A stretch of 64,000 nucleotides of DNA from contig NZ_CANMBY010000001.1 of the NCBI RefSeq assembly GCF_947496195.1, positions 682,001 to 746,000 of the forward strand. Direction: 5' to 3'. Below the pieces are notes generated by a model. The model had not been told where the DNA came from and searched no databases. It worked only from the letters and a program-made list of their open reading frames with translations. Each line of letters starts with the position of its first letter. Position 1 is the first letter of the stretch. The DNA comes from an uncultured Polaribacter sp. GTDB taxonomy: Bacteria > Bacteroidota > Bacteroidia > Flavobacteriales > Flavobacteriaceae. Made by a program: the position numbers and the translations under genes. Below, piece by piece: positions 1 through 7,399 of this stretch.

Positions 1-319
1 AAGAAGAACGCAAATAAAAGATGGTGATAGAGTTATTGGAAACTCTACTAAAGTTAAAGTGGTAAAAAATAAAGTTGCACCACCATTTCAAACAGCAGAG
101 TTTGATATTATGTATGGAGAAGGAATTTCTAAGGTTGGTGAAATTTTAGATATAGGTGTAGAATTAGGAATTATAAAGAAAAGTGGTTCTTGGTTTAGTT
201 ATGGTGAAACCAAATTAGGACAAGGACGTGATTCTGTAAAAGGATTAATTAAAGACAATCCTGAATTAATGGAAGAACTTGAAAACAAAATAAAAGACGC
301 TATTGAAAATCAAGATTAA
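1..319 (+). CDS. recA: Recombinase RecA, C-terminal part (5' end outside window)
   Basis: An open frame runs from base 2 through the GTG at 59 to the stop at 317-319, so the gene begins upstream of the window. The visible residues include [19 protein letters not shown], then [18 protein letters not shown] and [16 protein letters not shown], which are the end of the RecA ATPase core and the start of the C-terminal domain. RecA forms filaments on single-stranded DNA, drives strand exchange and triggers LexA-type autocleavage. The acidic tail ([15 protein letters not shown]) is typical of the family. The GTG at 59 is an internal valine, not a start. A strong hairpin terminator follows at 350-384. 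Its modulator recX lies about 29 kb away in this window. Confidence 0.96.
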   Translation, partial: RRTQIKDGDRVIGNSTKVKVVKNKVAPPFQTAEFDIMYGEGISKVGEILDIGVELGIIKKSGSWFSYGETKLGQGRDSVKGLIKDNPELMEELENKIKDAIENQD

Positions 320-349
320 GTTTTAAAAAGTTCTATTATTTATATAAAG

Positions 350-384
350 CTGCTTTAGAATTATTTTCTAAAGCAGTTTTTTTA
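350..384 (+). terminator. Rho-independent terminator after recA
   Basis: An 11-bp perfect stem (CTGCTTTAGAA at 350-360 with TTCTAAAGCAG at 366-376) has a 5-nt loop and is followed by seven T residues. It ends recA transcription. Read on the minus strand the same stem follows the PspC-like gene, with a weaker U tract, so it may work in both directions. Confidence 0.9.
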
Positions 385-534
385 TTCTTTAGATAACACT
401 TTAACTAACCATAAAATAAGATAAGCACCCACACCAAAACCAGCCAACAATACTGTTAATACAAAAAATATTCTAATATTTTTAGCAGTAAATTGTGTTT
501 TTGTACTTAACCATTCGCATACACCTAAAAGCAT
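382..534 (-). CDS. Small PspC-like membrane protein (50 aa)
   Basis: This gene reads on the minus strand from ATG at 534 to TAA at 382, giving 50 residues. It opens with MLLGVCEWLSTKTQFTAKNI and continues with one hydrophobic segment (about residues 22-44: IFFVLTVLLAGFGVGAYLIL). The pattern 'GVCxWL..' followed by a single membrane span is that of the small stand-alone PspC-type proteins, whose larger relatives sense membrane stress. It starts 12 bp after the stop of the 122-aa hypothetical gene and in the same direction, so it is probably the last gene of the esterase-dut operon. The family call rests on pattern only, but codon use and operon position support a real gene. Confidence 0.7.
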   Translation of the reverse strand: MLLGVCEWLSTKTQFTAKNIRIFFVLTVLLAGFGVGAYLILWLVKVLSKE

Positions 535-546
535 AGTTTTAAATTT

Positions 547-915
547 TTAATTATTATTTTTATAAGGAGGTAATTGCAAGACCAACTGTTCAATCTTTTT
601 AACAATTTCTAATCTATTTTTAGTCTTAAGTTCAAAATAGGGTTCTTCCCAATCACCTTCGTAATTTATATTTCCTTTTTTATTAGTTGTTTTTATTAGG
701 TTTAGAACACGTAAATAAAAAAAACCATTAGCATCATTTTCTGGTTTAAAATCTAAATTGATGGCTCTCATTAATTGATGATTTTCAATATGCAACAATG
801 AGCTAGCATCTAAATATTGCATAGTTTCATCAGAAGGGTCTACTTCGTAAAATAAATTCCATTCTATTAACCAACCAGAAGCAATTCTTAAAGGTTGTAA
901 TTCAATTTCACTCAT
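547..915 (-). CDS. Conserved hypothetical protein (122 aa)
   Basis: I do not recognise a named domain. The protein is soluble, acidic and rich in aromatic residues (SGWLIEWNLFYEVDPS, GDWEEPYFELKTKNR), has no signal peptide or membrane span, and ends in a helical stretch with KKIEQLVLQLPPY. It starts 2 bp after dut and 12 bp before the PspC-like gene on the same strand, so it should be co-transcribed with them. Size and acidity recall small immunity-type proteins, but no toxin partner is present and I do not assign that role. Confidence 0.75.
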   Translation of the reverse strand: MSEIELQPLRIASGWLIEWNLFYEVDPSDETMQYLDASSLLHIENHQLMRAINLDFKPENDANGFFYLRVLNLIKTTNKKGNINYEGDWEEPYFELKTKNRLEIVKKIEQLVLQLPPYKNNN

Positions 916-917
916 CT

Positions 918-1349
918 TTAAACCCCAGTGCTTCCAAAACCTCCAGAACCACGTTCAGTTTCACTTAAAACATCAACTTCTTGCCAAGTAACTCTTTCGT
1001 GTTTTGCTATGACTAATTGCGCAATTCTTTCACCATCATTCACCACAAAATCTTCGTTAGATAAATTTACTAAAATTACACCTATTTCTCCTCTATAATC
1101 TGCATCTACTGTTCCAGGTGAATTGAGTACAGTTATTCCTTTTTTTGCAGCCAAACCACTTCTTGGTCTAACCTGAGCTTCAAAACCTTGAGGTAGTGCA
1201 ATAAATAAACCTGTTTTAACAATAGCTCTTTCTAAAGGTTTTAGAGTTATGGCTTCTTCAATATTAGCTCTTAAATCCATGCCTGCTGCACCATCTGTTT
1301 CGTAAGCAGGAGTTATGTGTTTTGATTTGTTAATGATTTGTACGTTCAT
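918..1349 (-). CDS. dut: dUTP diphosphatase (dUTPase)
   Basis: The enzyme hydrolyses dUTP to dUMP and pyrophosphate, keeping uracil out of DNA and supplying dUMP for thymidylate synthesis. All five trimeric dUTPase motifs are visible in order: AAGMDLRA (motif 1), [11 protein letters not shown] (2), [12 protein letters not shown] (3), GERIAQLVI (4) and the C-terminal [10 protein letters not shown] arm (5). At 143 aa it has the normal length of a homotrimeric cytosolic enzyme. It lies 3 bp after the esterase gene and 2 bp before the next hypothetical gene, in one minus-strand operon. Confidence 0.97.
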   Translation of the reverse strand: MNVQIINKSKHITPAYETDGAAGMDLRANIEEAITLKPLERAIVKTGLFIALPQGFEAQVRPRSGLAAKKGITVLNSPGTVDADYRGEIGVILVNLSNEDFVVNDGERIAQLVIAKHERVTWQEVDVLSETERGSGGFGSTGV

Positions 1350-1352
1350 GTT

Positions 1353-2219
1353 TTATTCTTTGTATAAAAACTCAATTACTTCTAAAAATTCACTCTTCCA
1401 AAAAGCTTCATTATGTTTGCCTTCAGCAACTATTTTTGACTTTAAATTGTCTTTTGGAAATCCTATTTCTAATAATAATTTTTCCATGTTTTCTGTATCT
1501 GGCACCATAGAATCTCCTTCTTTACCACCCACTAATAAAAATAATTTAGTGTTTTTTAAATTCCCTTTTGCTTTTGCAAAAGTGTTTACTTTATCAGAAA
1601 ACCAAAAAGAGGTAGATAAAGCACCTATTTTACTAAAAATTTCAGGATGCTCTAAACCACCATAAAAAGAGATTAAACCACCTAAAGAACTACCAATTAT
1701 AGCTGTTTCATTAGCTTCTGGTTTGGTTCTGTAATTTGCGTCTATGTATGGTTTTAATTCATTTGCTAAAAAATTGATATAAATAGCACCTTTTCCTCCT
1801 CCATATTTTTCATGTTTCCAAGGTGTATATTCTTCAATTCTTTTTTCACCTCCATTTTCTACTCCTACAACTATAAAACCTTTTCCTGTTTTATTATAAT
1901 AAGAATTTAGTATTTTATCAACACCCCATTCACCTACAAAAGATGTTTTGTCATCAAATAAATTTTGAGCATCATGCATGTAAATTACTGGATATTTTTC
2001 TGAAGAGTTCTTGTAATTTGGAGGTAAATACAACCAAACCTTATGAGAAATATCATTTAAACCTTTAATCACAAATTCTTTTTTTAAAATAGTAACGTTA
2101 TCAGATTTTGTAGATTTTTTCTCTTCTTTTTTAGGAGGATAAGCCTCTGTTTTTTCAATATCTTTTTTACAAGAGATAATGAAAAAGAAGGTTAAGCAAA
2201 CAATTAAAAAAGACCTCAT
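1353..2219 (-). CDS. Esterase D-like alpha/beta hydrolase lipoprotein
   Basis: The N-terminus is a lipoprotein signal (FLIVCLTFFFIISC, Cys at about residue 17), so the protein is probably anchored in a periplasm-facing membrane. The rest is an esterase-D/IroE-type alpha/beta hydrolase: KYPVIYMHDAQNLFDD, the nucleophile elbow GSSLGG (Ser), and a C-terminal catalytic-His candidate in AEGKHNEAFW. This family cleaves ester bonds in siderophores, S-formylglutathione or acylated sugars; the substrate here is unknown. It is the first gene of the esterase-dut-hypothetical-PspC operon and has a -7 box (TATATTTG) at 2238-2245. Confidence 0.88.
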   Translation of the reverse strand: MRSFLIVCLTFFFIISCKKDIEKTEAYPPKKEEKKSTKSDNVTILKKEFVIKGLNDISHKVWLYLPPNYKNSSEKYPVIYMHDAQNLFDDKTSFVGEWGVDKILNSYYNKTGKGFIVVGVENGGEKRIEEYTPWKHEKYGGGKGAIYINFLANELKPYIDANYRTKPEANETAIIGSSLGGLISFYGGLEHPEIFSKIGALSTSFWFSDKVNTFAKAKGNLKNTKLFLLVGGKEGDSMVPDTENMEKLLLEIGFPKDNLKSKIVAEGKHNEAFWKSEFLEVIEFLYKE

Positions 2220-2237
2220 ATTTTGATTGATTTATCA

Positions 2238-2245
2238 CAAATATA
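2238..2245 (-). promoter_or_regulatory. -7 box (TATATTTG) of the esterase-dut operon
   Basis: On the minus strand TATATTTG matches the Bacteroidota -7 consensus TAnnTTTG. It lies 18 bp upstream of the esterase ATG. No clear -33 TTTG is seen. Confidence 0.6.
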
Positions 2246-2285
2246 ATAATTCGAAATCCTATTTAAAGCTAGTAAATAGTTTTCT

Positions 2286-2293
2286 TACTTTTG
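2286..2293 (+). promoter_or_regulatory. -7 box (TACTTTTG) upstream of gpsA
   Basis: TACTTTTG matches TAnnTTTG and sits 18 bp before the ATG at 2312. It overlaps the TTG at 2291, which argues against that TTG as the translation start. Confidence 0.55.
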
Positions 2294-2311
2294 AAAAATA
2301 ATTTTAGATAT

Positions 2312-3307
2312 ATGAGCGAACATAAAAAAATAGCTGTTTTTGGAGGTGGTAGTTGGGCTACAGCTATCGTTAAAATGTTAACTGAAAATTTAGATACTGT
2401 AGGTTGGTACATGCGAAATGAGCAATCTATAGATCATATTAAGAAAAACGATCATAACCCAAAATATTTAAGGTCTGCAGAGCTAAAGGCTTCACAGCTA
2501 GATTTGTCTTCAGATATAAATAAAATGATTACGAATTATGATGTACTCATTTTTGCAATTCCTTCTGCTTTTTTAACTCAAGAATTAGAAAAAGTAACCA
2601 CTTCTTTAACTAATAAAATCGTTTTTTCTGCTATTAAAGGTATTGTACCTGAAACAGGTTTAATTGTGGGCGAACATTTTCATCAAGAATATGATATCCC
2701 TTTTCAAAATATAGGAGTTATCACAGGTCCTTGTCATGCAGAAGAAGTAGCTATGGAGCGTTTATCGTATTTAACTGTGGCTTGTCAAAATGAACAAAAT
2801 GCAAAAAACATGGCTAAAGCTTTAGAAAGCTGGTACATTAATGTAAAAACTTCTGATGATATTATTGGAACAGAATATGCAGCTATGTTAAAAAACATTT
2901 ATGCAATAGCTGCAGGTATTGCTCATGGTTTAGGTTATGGAGATAATTTTCAGTCAGTTTTAATGAGTAATGCCATTCGTGAAATGAAACGTTTTATAAA
3001 GAAAGTGCATAAAATGAAACGTAACATTAACAACTCTGCATACTTAGGTGATTTATTGGTAACAGGTTATTCTACCTTTAGTAGAAATAGACAGTTTGGT
3101 AACATGATTGGTAAAGGCTATACTGTAAAATCTGCTCAAATCGAAATGAGTATGATTGCAGAAGGGTATTATGCAACTAAAAGCGCTTATAAAATTCAAC
3201 AAGAAAAAGGTGGCAAAACTCCTATTATACAAGCTGTTTATAATATTTTGTATGATGACAAAGACCCTAAAAAAGAATTTAAAAAGTTGACGGTTAAATT
3301 AGATTAA
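2312..3307 (+). CDS. gpsA: Glycerol-3-phosphate dehydrogenase [NAD(P)+]
   Basis: GpsA reduces dihydroxyacetone phosphate to sn-glycerol 3-phosphate in the cytosol, the first step of phospholipid synthesis. The N-terminal Rossmann motif is IAVFGGGSWATAI. The catalytic and substrate region holds TGPCHAEEVA and then the conserved lysine region GTEYAAMLKNIYAIAAGIAHGLGYGDN, with the C-terminal helical domain GDLLVTGYSTFSRNRQFG. The length of 331 aa is normal. I prefer the ATG at 2312 (MSEHKK) to the in-frame TTG at 2291, because the TTG overlaps the likely -7 box. A hairpin containing the next gene's promoter follows the stop. Confidence 0.96.
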   Translation: MSEHKKIAVFGGGSWATAIVKMLTENLDTVGWYMRNEQSIDHIKKNDHNPKYLRSAELKASQLDLSSDINKMITNYDVLIFAIPSAFLTQELEKVTTSLTNKIVFSAIKGIVPETGLIVGEHFHQEYDIPFQNIGVITGPCHAEEVAMERLSYLTVACQNEQNAKNMAKALESWYINVKTSDDIIGTEYAAMLKNIYAIAAGIAHGLGYGDNFQSVLMSNAIREMKRFIKKVHKMKRNINNSAYLGDLLVTGYSTFSRNRQFGNMIGKGYTVKSAQIEMSMIAEGYYATKSAYKIQQEKGGKTPIIQAVYNILYDDKDPKKEFKKLTVKLD

Positions 3308-3329
3308 TTGTTTAATTTTGAACAATTAA
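3304..3329 (+). promoter_or_regulatory. Hairpin with embedded -7 box between gpsA and the ACT-like gene
   Basis: TTAATTGTT (3304-3312) and AACAATTAA (3321-3329) form a perfect 9-bp inverted repeat. Its 8-nt loop is exactly TAATTTTG (3313-3320), a TAnnTTTG -7 box. A TTG at 3287-3289 lies 23 bp upstream as a possible -33. The left arm overlaps the gpsA stop codon. Confidence 0.5.
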
Positions 3330-3350
3330 ATTTAATTTTAAACTTTTGTT

Positions 3351-4010
3351 ATGAAAACAATACAAGAGGTTGTTGAAAGTACCATTAGAAAAACACCTTT
3401 TATAGAAGAGGCGTTAAATGAAAAATTAATAAACGTTTCTTCTTTAGCAAGAATAATACTTCCTGAAGTATCGCAAACATTAAAGAAAGAAGTTAAAGTA
3501 GGTGCAGTTATGATGGCTATTAATAGGCTTTCACCTGCAAGCGAACTTCGTATTCGTAAAAACATAAAAAAACTAGCTTTAGATTTAGGTGATGTTATAG
3601 TAAGATCTGACTTATGTGATTTTACTTTTAAAAACACGACTTCACTCTTAAAAGAAATTGCAAAAATATTAACGAAATCTTCAGAAAGTCAAGATTACTT
3701 TTTAACGGTGTCACAAGGTATTTTTGAAACCAATATTGTTACCAGTAAGAACTTAAGACCTTTTGTTGAAGAAATTTTTGATAATGAAACCTTAACCAAT
3801 AGTATGCTAGATTTAGCATCTATAACCATAAAGCTTCCTAAAGAAAACCAAGAACAATCTGGTATTTATTATTTTATTTTAAAGCAATTGGCTTGGGCAG
3901 ATATTCCTTTACAAGAAATTATTTCTACAACTAATGAAATGACAATTGTTGTTAAAGAAAAAGACATCAATCAAACATTTGCCATTTTAATGGATATGAA
4001 ATTAAACTAA
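3351..4010 (+). CDS. Conserved protein with ACT-like C-terminal region (219 aa)
   Basis: This is a soluble protein with no signal peptide. The N-terminal half (residues about 1-95) is helical and basic (VVESTIRKTPFIEEAL, SELRIRKNIKKLAL). The C-terminal half reads as two ACT-like beta-alpha-beta units (about 110-150 and 165-219: SGIYYFILKQLAWADIPLQEI, EMTIVVKEKDINQTFAIL), like the regulatory tail of aspartate kinases. No kinase domain is present, so a catalytic role cannot be claimed; it may bind a small ligand such as an amino acid. It is followed by the MFS gene after 3 bp, suggesting co-transcription. Confidence 0.75.
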   Translation: MKTIQEVVESTIRKTPFIEEALNEKLINVSSLARIILPEVSQTLKKEVKVGAVMMAINRLSPASELRIRKNIKKLALDLGDVIVRSDLCDFTFKNTTSLLKEIAKILTKSSESQDYFLTVSQGIFETNIVTSKNLRPFVEEIFDNETLTNSMLDLASITIKLPKENQEQSGIYYFILKQLAWADIPLQEIISTTNEMTIVVKEKDINQTFAILMDMKLN

Positions 4011-4013
4011 TTC

Positions 4014-5282
4014 ATGGCAAAAAACGATCCTTATGCTGCACTAAGAATTAGAGAGTTTAATATTTTTTTATTTGTTCGCTTTCTTTTAGTTTTTGGTTGG
4101 TCTATGCAATTTATTGTCATTGAATGGCAAGTATATTCAATTACAAAAGATCCACTTTCTTTAGGTATCATAGGGTTAATGGAAATTATTCCTGCATTTA
4201 CTATGGCTTTGTTTGCTGGTCATATTGTAGATCAAAAAGAGAAACGCAATATGCTGTTAAAATGCACAGCAGCTTTTTCTTTTATTAGTTTAGGATTGTA
4301 TTTTTTTACATCAGATTATGTCACAAACAACTATGAAATCAATACCATTCTTTACGGTATTTATGCTCTGGTATTTTTTGGTGGATTTTTACGTTCTTTT
4401 TTTGGACCTACTATTTTTTCTTTAGTTGCGCTTTTGGTTCCTAAAAAAATCTATCATAATGCAGCAACTTGGAGTACAAGTACCTGGAAATTAGCATCAG
4501 TAACTGGAGCACTTGGTGGAGGTTTTTTCATAAGTTGGATTGATGTAGACAACACATTATTATTGATTTATATTTTAGTAATACTTTCTTTAATTTTTAC
4601 TTTTTTAATTAAGAAAAAACCTATTTTAAACACAAAAATTGGAGAACCTATAAAAGAAAGTTTAAAAGCAGGAGTAAAGTTTGTTTTTGAAAACAAGGCA
4701 ATTTTAGGAGCATTAACTTTAGATATGATTGCTGTTTTGTTTGGTGGCACAGTAGCTATTTTATCAGTCTTTGCACAAGATATTTTAAAGGTAGGGCCAG
4801 AAGGTTTTGGAATGTTAAATGCATCTATTTCTATAGGAAGCATTGTAACCATGTTTTTAACAACCTACATACCAATTAATAGAAATACAGGTAAAAAGAT
4901 GTTAATCTCTGTATTTATTTTTGGGGTAAGTATCATTGCTTTTGGTTTATCTTCTATTTTCTGGGTAAGTTTATTAGCCTTGTTTGTAAGTGGTGCTGCA
5001 GATGGAATTTCTATGGTCATCAGACAAACGATTCTTCAATTAAAAACTCCAGATGAAATGAGAGGTAGAGTCTCTTCTGTAAACTCAATGTTTGTGGGTT
5101 CTTCTAATGAACTAGGTGCTTTTGAAAGTGGTTTAGCAGCTAAATTAGTGGGGCCAGTTGCAGCTGTTGTTTTTGGTGGAACCATGACTATTTTAACAGT
5201 AGTTACTACTGCAGCAGTTAGCCCAACAATTAGAAATTTAGATTTAACAGAAGATATTAAAGCTTCTGAAATTGAAGATTAA
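4014..5282 (+). CDS. MFS transporter (EntS/MFS_3-like)
   Basis: This 422-aa inner-membrane protein has about 11-12 hydrophobic segments. It begins with a short cytoplasmic lead (YAALRIREFNIFLFVRFL) and has the loop 2-3 region AGHIVDQKEKRNMLL, a version of the MFS GxxxDrxxRr motif. The order resembles the EntS-type exporters (MFS_3) that expel siderophores or drugs; the late GRVSSVNSMFVGSSNELGAFESG segment is characteristic of that group. Substrate unknown. It is coupled to the ACT-like gene (3-bp gap) and overlaps the convergent DUF547 gene by 4 bp at its 3' end. Confidence 0.88.
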   Translation: MAKNDPYAALRIREFNIFLFVRFLLVFGWSMQFIVIEWQVYSITKDPLSLGIIGLMEIIPAFTMALFAGHIVDQKEKRNMLLKCTAAFSFISLGLYFFTSDYVTNNYEINTILYGIYALVFFGGFLRSFFGPTIFSLVALLVPKKIYHNAATWSTSTWKLASVTGALGGGFFISWIDVDNTLLLIYILVILSLIFTFLIKKKPILNTKIGEPIKESLKAGVKFVFENKAILGALTLDMIAVLFGGTVAILSVFAQDILKVGPEGFGMLNASISIGSIVTMFLTTYIPINRNTGKKMLISVFIFGVSIIAFGLSSIFWVSLLALFVSGAADGISMVIRQTILQLKTPDEMRGRVSSVNSMFVGSSNELGAFESGLAAKLVGPVAAVVFGGTMTILTVVTTAAVSPTIRNLDLTEDIKASEIED

Positions 5283-6046
5283 TTAAATTTTGGAAGCGTT
5301 CTGTAATTGCCTAAGCTTAGCGTCCAATCATAACTAGAAAATTTTAGTTTTTTAGGTTCTTGAGGTACAATATTATAATCTTTTAAGATTTTACAAGCAC
5401 CAGATTTTCCTCCAAAATCTGCCCTAAACCAAGACATTAACGCAACAGATGTAGCTGTTTTTGTTTCTTTATTAAATGTAGTTTGTTCCTTTAAATATTC
5501 TTTAGTCATAAAATCTAATTGTTTATTTAATTTTTCTGGTGAATAAACAGCTACAGGAGGACAGCTTTTTGCACCACAATTTAAAGCAAAGTGAATTCGC
5601 CAATCAATATCATCTACACGTAATTTACGCTCCCATTTTGCTCTAAAAGGAGTTCTTAAATAGCCCCAACTTAACTTACATCTTGATTTTCTAATAATTC
5701 CATGTTCTATATCATCAAAAGACAATATTTCTCCTGCTATTTTTACTCTTTCATCAGAAAAAAAAGCACCTCTATTTTTATACAAATCAGGTTTTTCAGA
5801 TAGAGAAATCTGAATAAAAGCATTGTAAATGTTTACCCAAAAAGCTATTTTTTGAGTATCTGTTGAAAATTGATGAATAAGTTCGTTTAAGGTAGATTTT
5901 TCAAGAATTTTAACTTGTTTTTCATACGACTTTCCATCAATAATATTTTGTAAAAGTACTTCTGATACTTTTTGATAATTTACTTTTTCTTGTGAAAAGA
6001 CTGAGCTAGATATTAAAAAAAAGAATGTGTAAATAAAAAGTTTCAT
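5279..6046 (-). CDS. DUF547 domain-containing secreted protein
   Basis: A cleavable signal peptide (MKLFIYTFFFLISSSVFSQ) directs the protein to the periplasm. The body is a DUF547 domain: KIAFWVNIYNAFIQI, then HGIIRKSRCKLSWGYLR, the conserved IHFALNCGAKSCPPVAVYSPEKL with its two cysteines, and a C-terminal SWFRADFGGKSG. DUF547 resembles papain-like transglutaminase folds, but its chemistry is not established. The start is only 23 bp from the divergent glycosyltransferase start. DUF547 genes are often found with TIGR04283-type glycosyltransferases in arsenosugar-type clusters, so the pairing may be functional. Confidence 0.88.
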   Translation of the reverse strand: MKLFIYTFFFLISSSVFSQEKVNYQKVSEVLLQNIIDGKSYEKQVKILEKSTLNELIHQFSTDTQKIAFWVNIYNAFIQISLSEKPDLYKNRGAFFSDERVKIAGEILSFDDIEHGIIRKSRCKLSWGYLRTPFRAKWERKLRVDDIDWRIHFALNCGAKSCPPVAVYSPEKLNKQLDFMTKEYLKEQTTFNKETKTATSVALMSWFRADFGGKSGACKILKDYNIVPQEPKKLKFSSYDWTLSLGNYRTLPKFN

Positions 6047-6069
6047 ATAAAATTACGTAAGTTTAAAAA

Positions 6070-6774
6070 GTGAAAATTTCTATAATTATTCCTACTTATA
6101 ACGAAAAAGAAAACCTTCTTAAAAGGTTGTCGTTTTTATGTAAACAAGCTAACAATTATCCTATAGAAATTATCATTGCTAACTCACCAGAAACTACAGA
6201 TGATTCATCTAAAATTTGTGCTAAAAAAAATAAAGTTAGGTTTTTAAATTCGATAAAAAAAGGAAGAGCAGCACAAATGAATTTTGGAGCTTCTATAGCC
6301 ACAGGTGATATTTTTCTGTTTTTACATGCAGATGTACAATTACCAAAAGATTTTTACACACAAATAGACAAAGTTATAAACGCTGGTTTTAAAGCTGGTT
6401 TTTTTGCCTATCAGTTTGATAAAGAATCTTCGTTATTAAACTTTAATAGTAGGTTTACAAAAAAAGATGGATTATTTGCTGGAGGTGGAGATCAATGTCA
6501 TTTTTTTACAAGAGAAACTTTTGAAAAATTAGGAGGTTATGATGAAGATTTTTGTATTATGGAAGACTTTGAAATGATAGATAGAATTAGAAAACAAAAT
6601 ATCCCTTTTACAATAATTCAGTCTAAAGCTATTGTAAGCGCAAGAAAATATGAAGATAATAGTTGGTTAAAAGTAAACCTGATTAATGGATATGTTTTTT
6701 TAAAATATAAACTAGGAGTACATCCTATGAAACTGAGAAAAACTTATAAGAGTTTATTAAGAGAATCAGTCTAA
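6070..6774 (+). CDS. TIGR04283-type family 2 glycosyltransferase
   Basis: This is a GT-A fold transferase of 234 aa without membrane spans. The start is GTG (ISIIIPTYNEKENL). It carries NSIKKGRAAQMNFGA, the LFLHADVQLP metal-binding segment, and the acceptor region GGYDEDFCIMEDFEMIDRIR with the catalytic Glu-Asp pair. The GRAAQMNFGA-HAD signature is that of the TIGR04283 group, named for arsenosugar biosynthesis. No ArsM, ArsS or TIGR04282 partner is in the window, so an arsenosugar role is unproven. It overlaps the convergent PNPOx-like gene by 9 bp. Confidence 0.85.
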   Translation: MKISIIIPTYNEKENLLKRLSFLCKQANNYPIEIIIANSPETTDDSSKICAKKNKVRFLNSIKKGRAAQMNFGASIATGDIFLFLHADVQLPKDFYTQIDKVINAGFKAGFFAYQFDKESSLLNFNSRFTKKDGLFAGGGDQCHFFTRETFEKLGGYDEDFCIMEDFEMIDRIRKQNIPFTIIQSKAIVSARKYEDNSWLKVNLINGYVFLKYKLGVHPMKLRKTYKSLLRESV

Positions 6775-7308
6775 TATTTTAGTAGGTAAACCATCTATAC
6801 TTTCTTGGTTTTTTTCTGTCCAATATTCTTTAATACCTTTTTTTCCTTTAGAAGACGCCCAATCATTTAACTCTTCTCTTTCGCCTTTATATTCAAAAAA
6901 AGGAATAGACATACCACAAGAAGTTTGTGCAGATTCTATGGTAATATCAAATATTTGTCTAGTACCAGGTGTTTCTGGAAAAAAACCAATTAACTCATTC
7001 CACTCATCATCACCTTCCTTTATTTCTTTACCTTTTCCATATAATCGTAAAATATTTGGAGCACCTTCAAAAGAACAAAACATCATTGTTATTCTTTTAT
7101 TTTCTAATAAATGAGCAGCAGTTTCATTTCCACTTCCAGTTACATTTAACCAAGCCACTCTATTTTCATCTAAAACACGAAAAGAATCCATTCCTTTTGG
7201 CGATAAATTAATACGACCATTATTTGGTGCTGTAGCCACAAAAAATATTTTTTGTGCTTCTATAAATTTCTGAATTCTTGATGAAATTTTTGTGTAGAAT
7301 TTTGCCAT
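6766..7308 (-). CDS. Pyridoxamine 5'-phosphate oxidase-like flavoprotein
   Basis: The 180-aa protein has the split-barrel FMN-binding fold of the PNPOx family: FVATAPNNGRINLSPKGMDSFRVLDENRVAWLNVTGSGNETAAHLLENKRITMMFCSF is split over residues about 23-82, followed by RLYGKGKEI. It lacks the specific C-terminal substrate motif of true PdxH, so it is probably a related FMN- or F420-type oxidoreductase of unknown substrate. It has its own -7 box at 7329-7336. Confidence 0.85.
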   Translation of the reverse strand: MAKFYTKISSRIQKFIEAQKIFFVATAPNNGRINLSPKGMDSFRVLDENRVAWLNVTGSGNETAAHLLENKRITMMFCSFEGAPNILRLYGKGKEIKEGDDEWNELIGFFPETPGTRQIFDITIESAQTSCGMSIPFFEYKGEREELNDWASSKGKKGIKEYWTEKNQESIDGLPTKILD

Positions 7309-7328
7309 TTTAAAGCGTTTTAGGAAAT

Positions 7329-7336
7329 CAAATTTA
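7329..7336 (-). promoter_or_regulatory. -7 box (TAAATTTG) of the PNPOx-like gene
   Basis: On the minus strand TAAATTTG matches TAnnTTTG and lies 20 bp upstream of the ATG at 7308. Confidence 0.55.
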
Positions 7337-7399
7337 CGAAATATGAATTATAGTTTCTGATATTAATTGTTACCTTTAACCCAAATAAACTACTTATTC

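Noticed and set aside
1315-1665. Plus-strand ORF opposite dut and the esterase
   Set aside because: It is a frame shadow of two clear genes on the other strand and has no family features.
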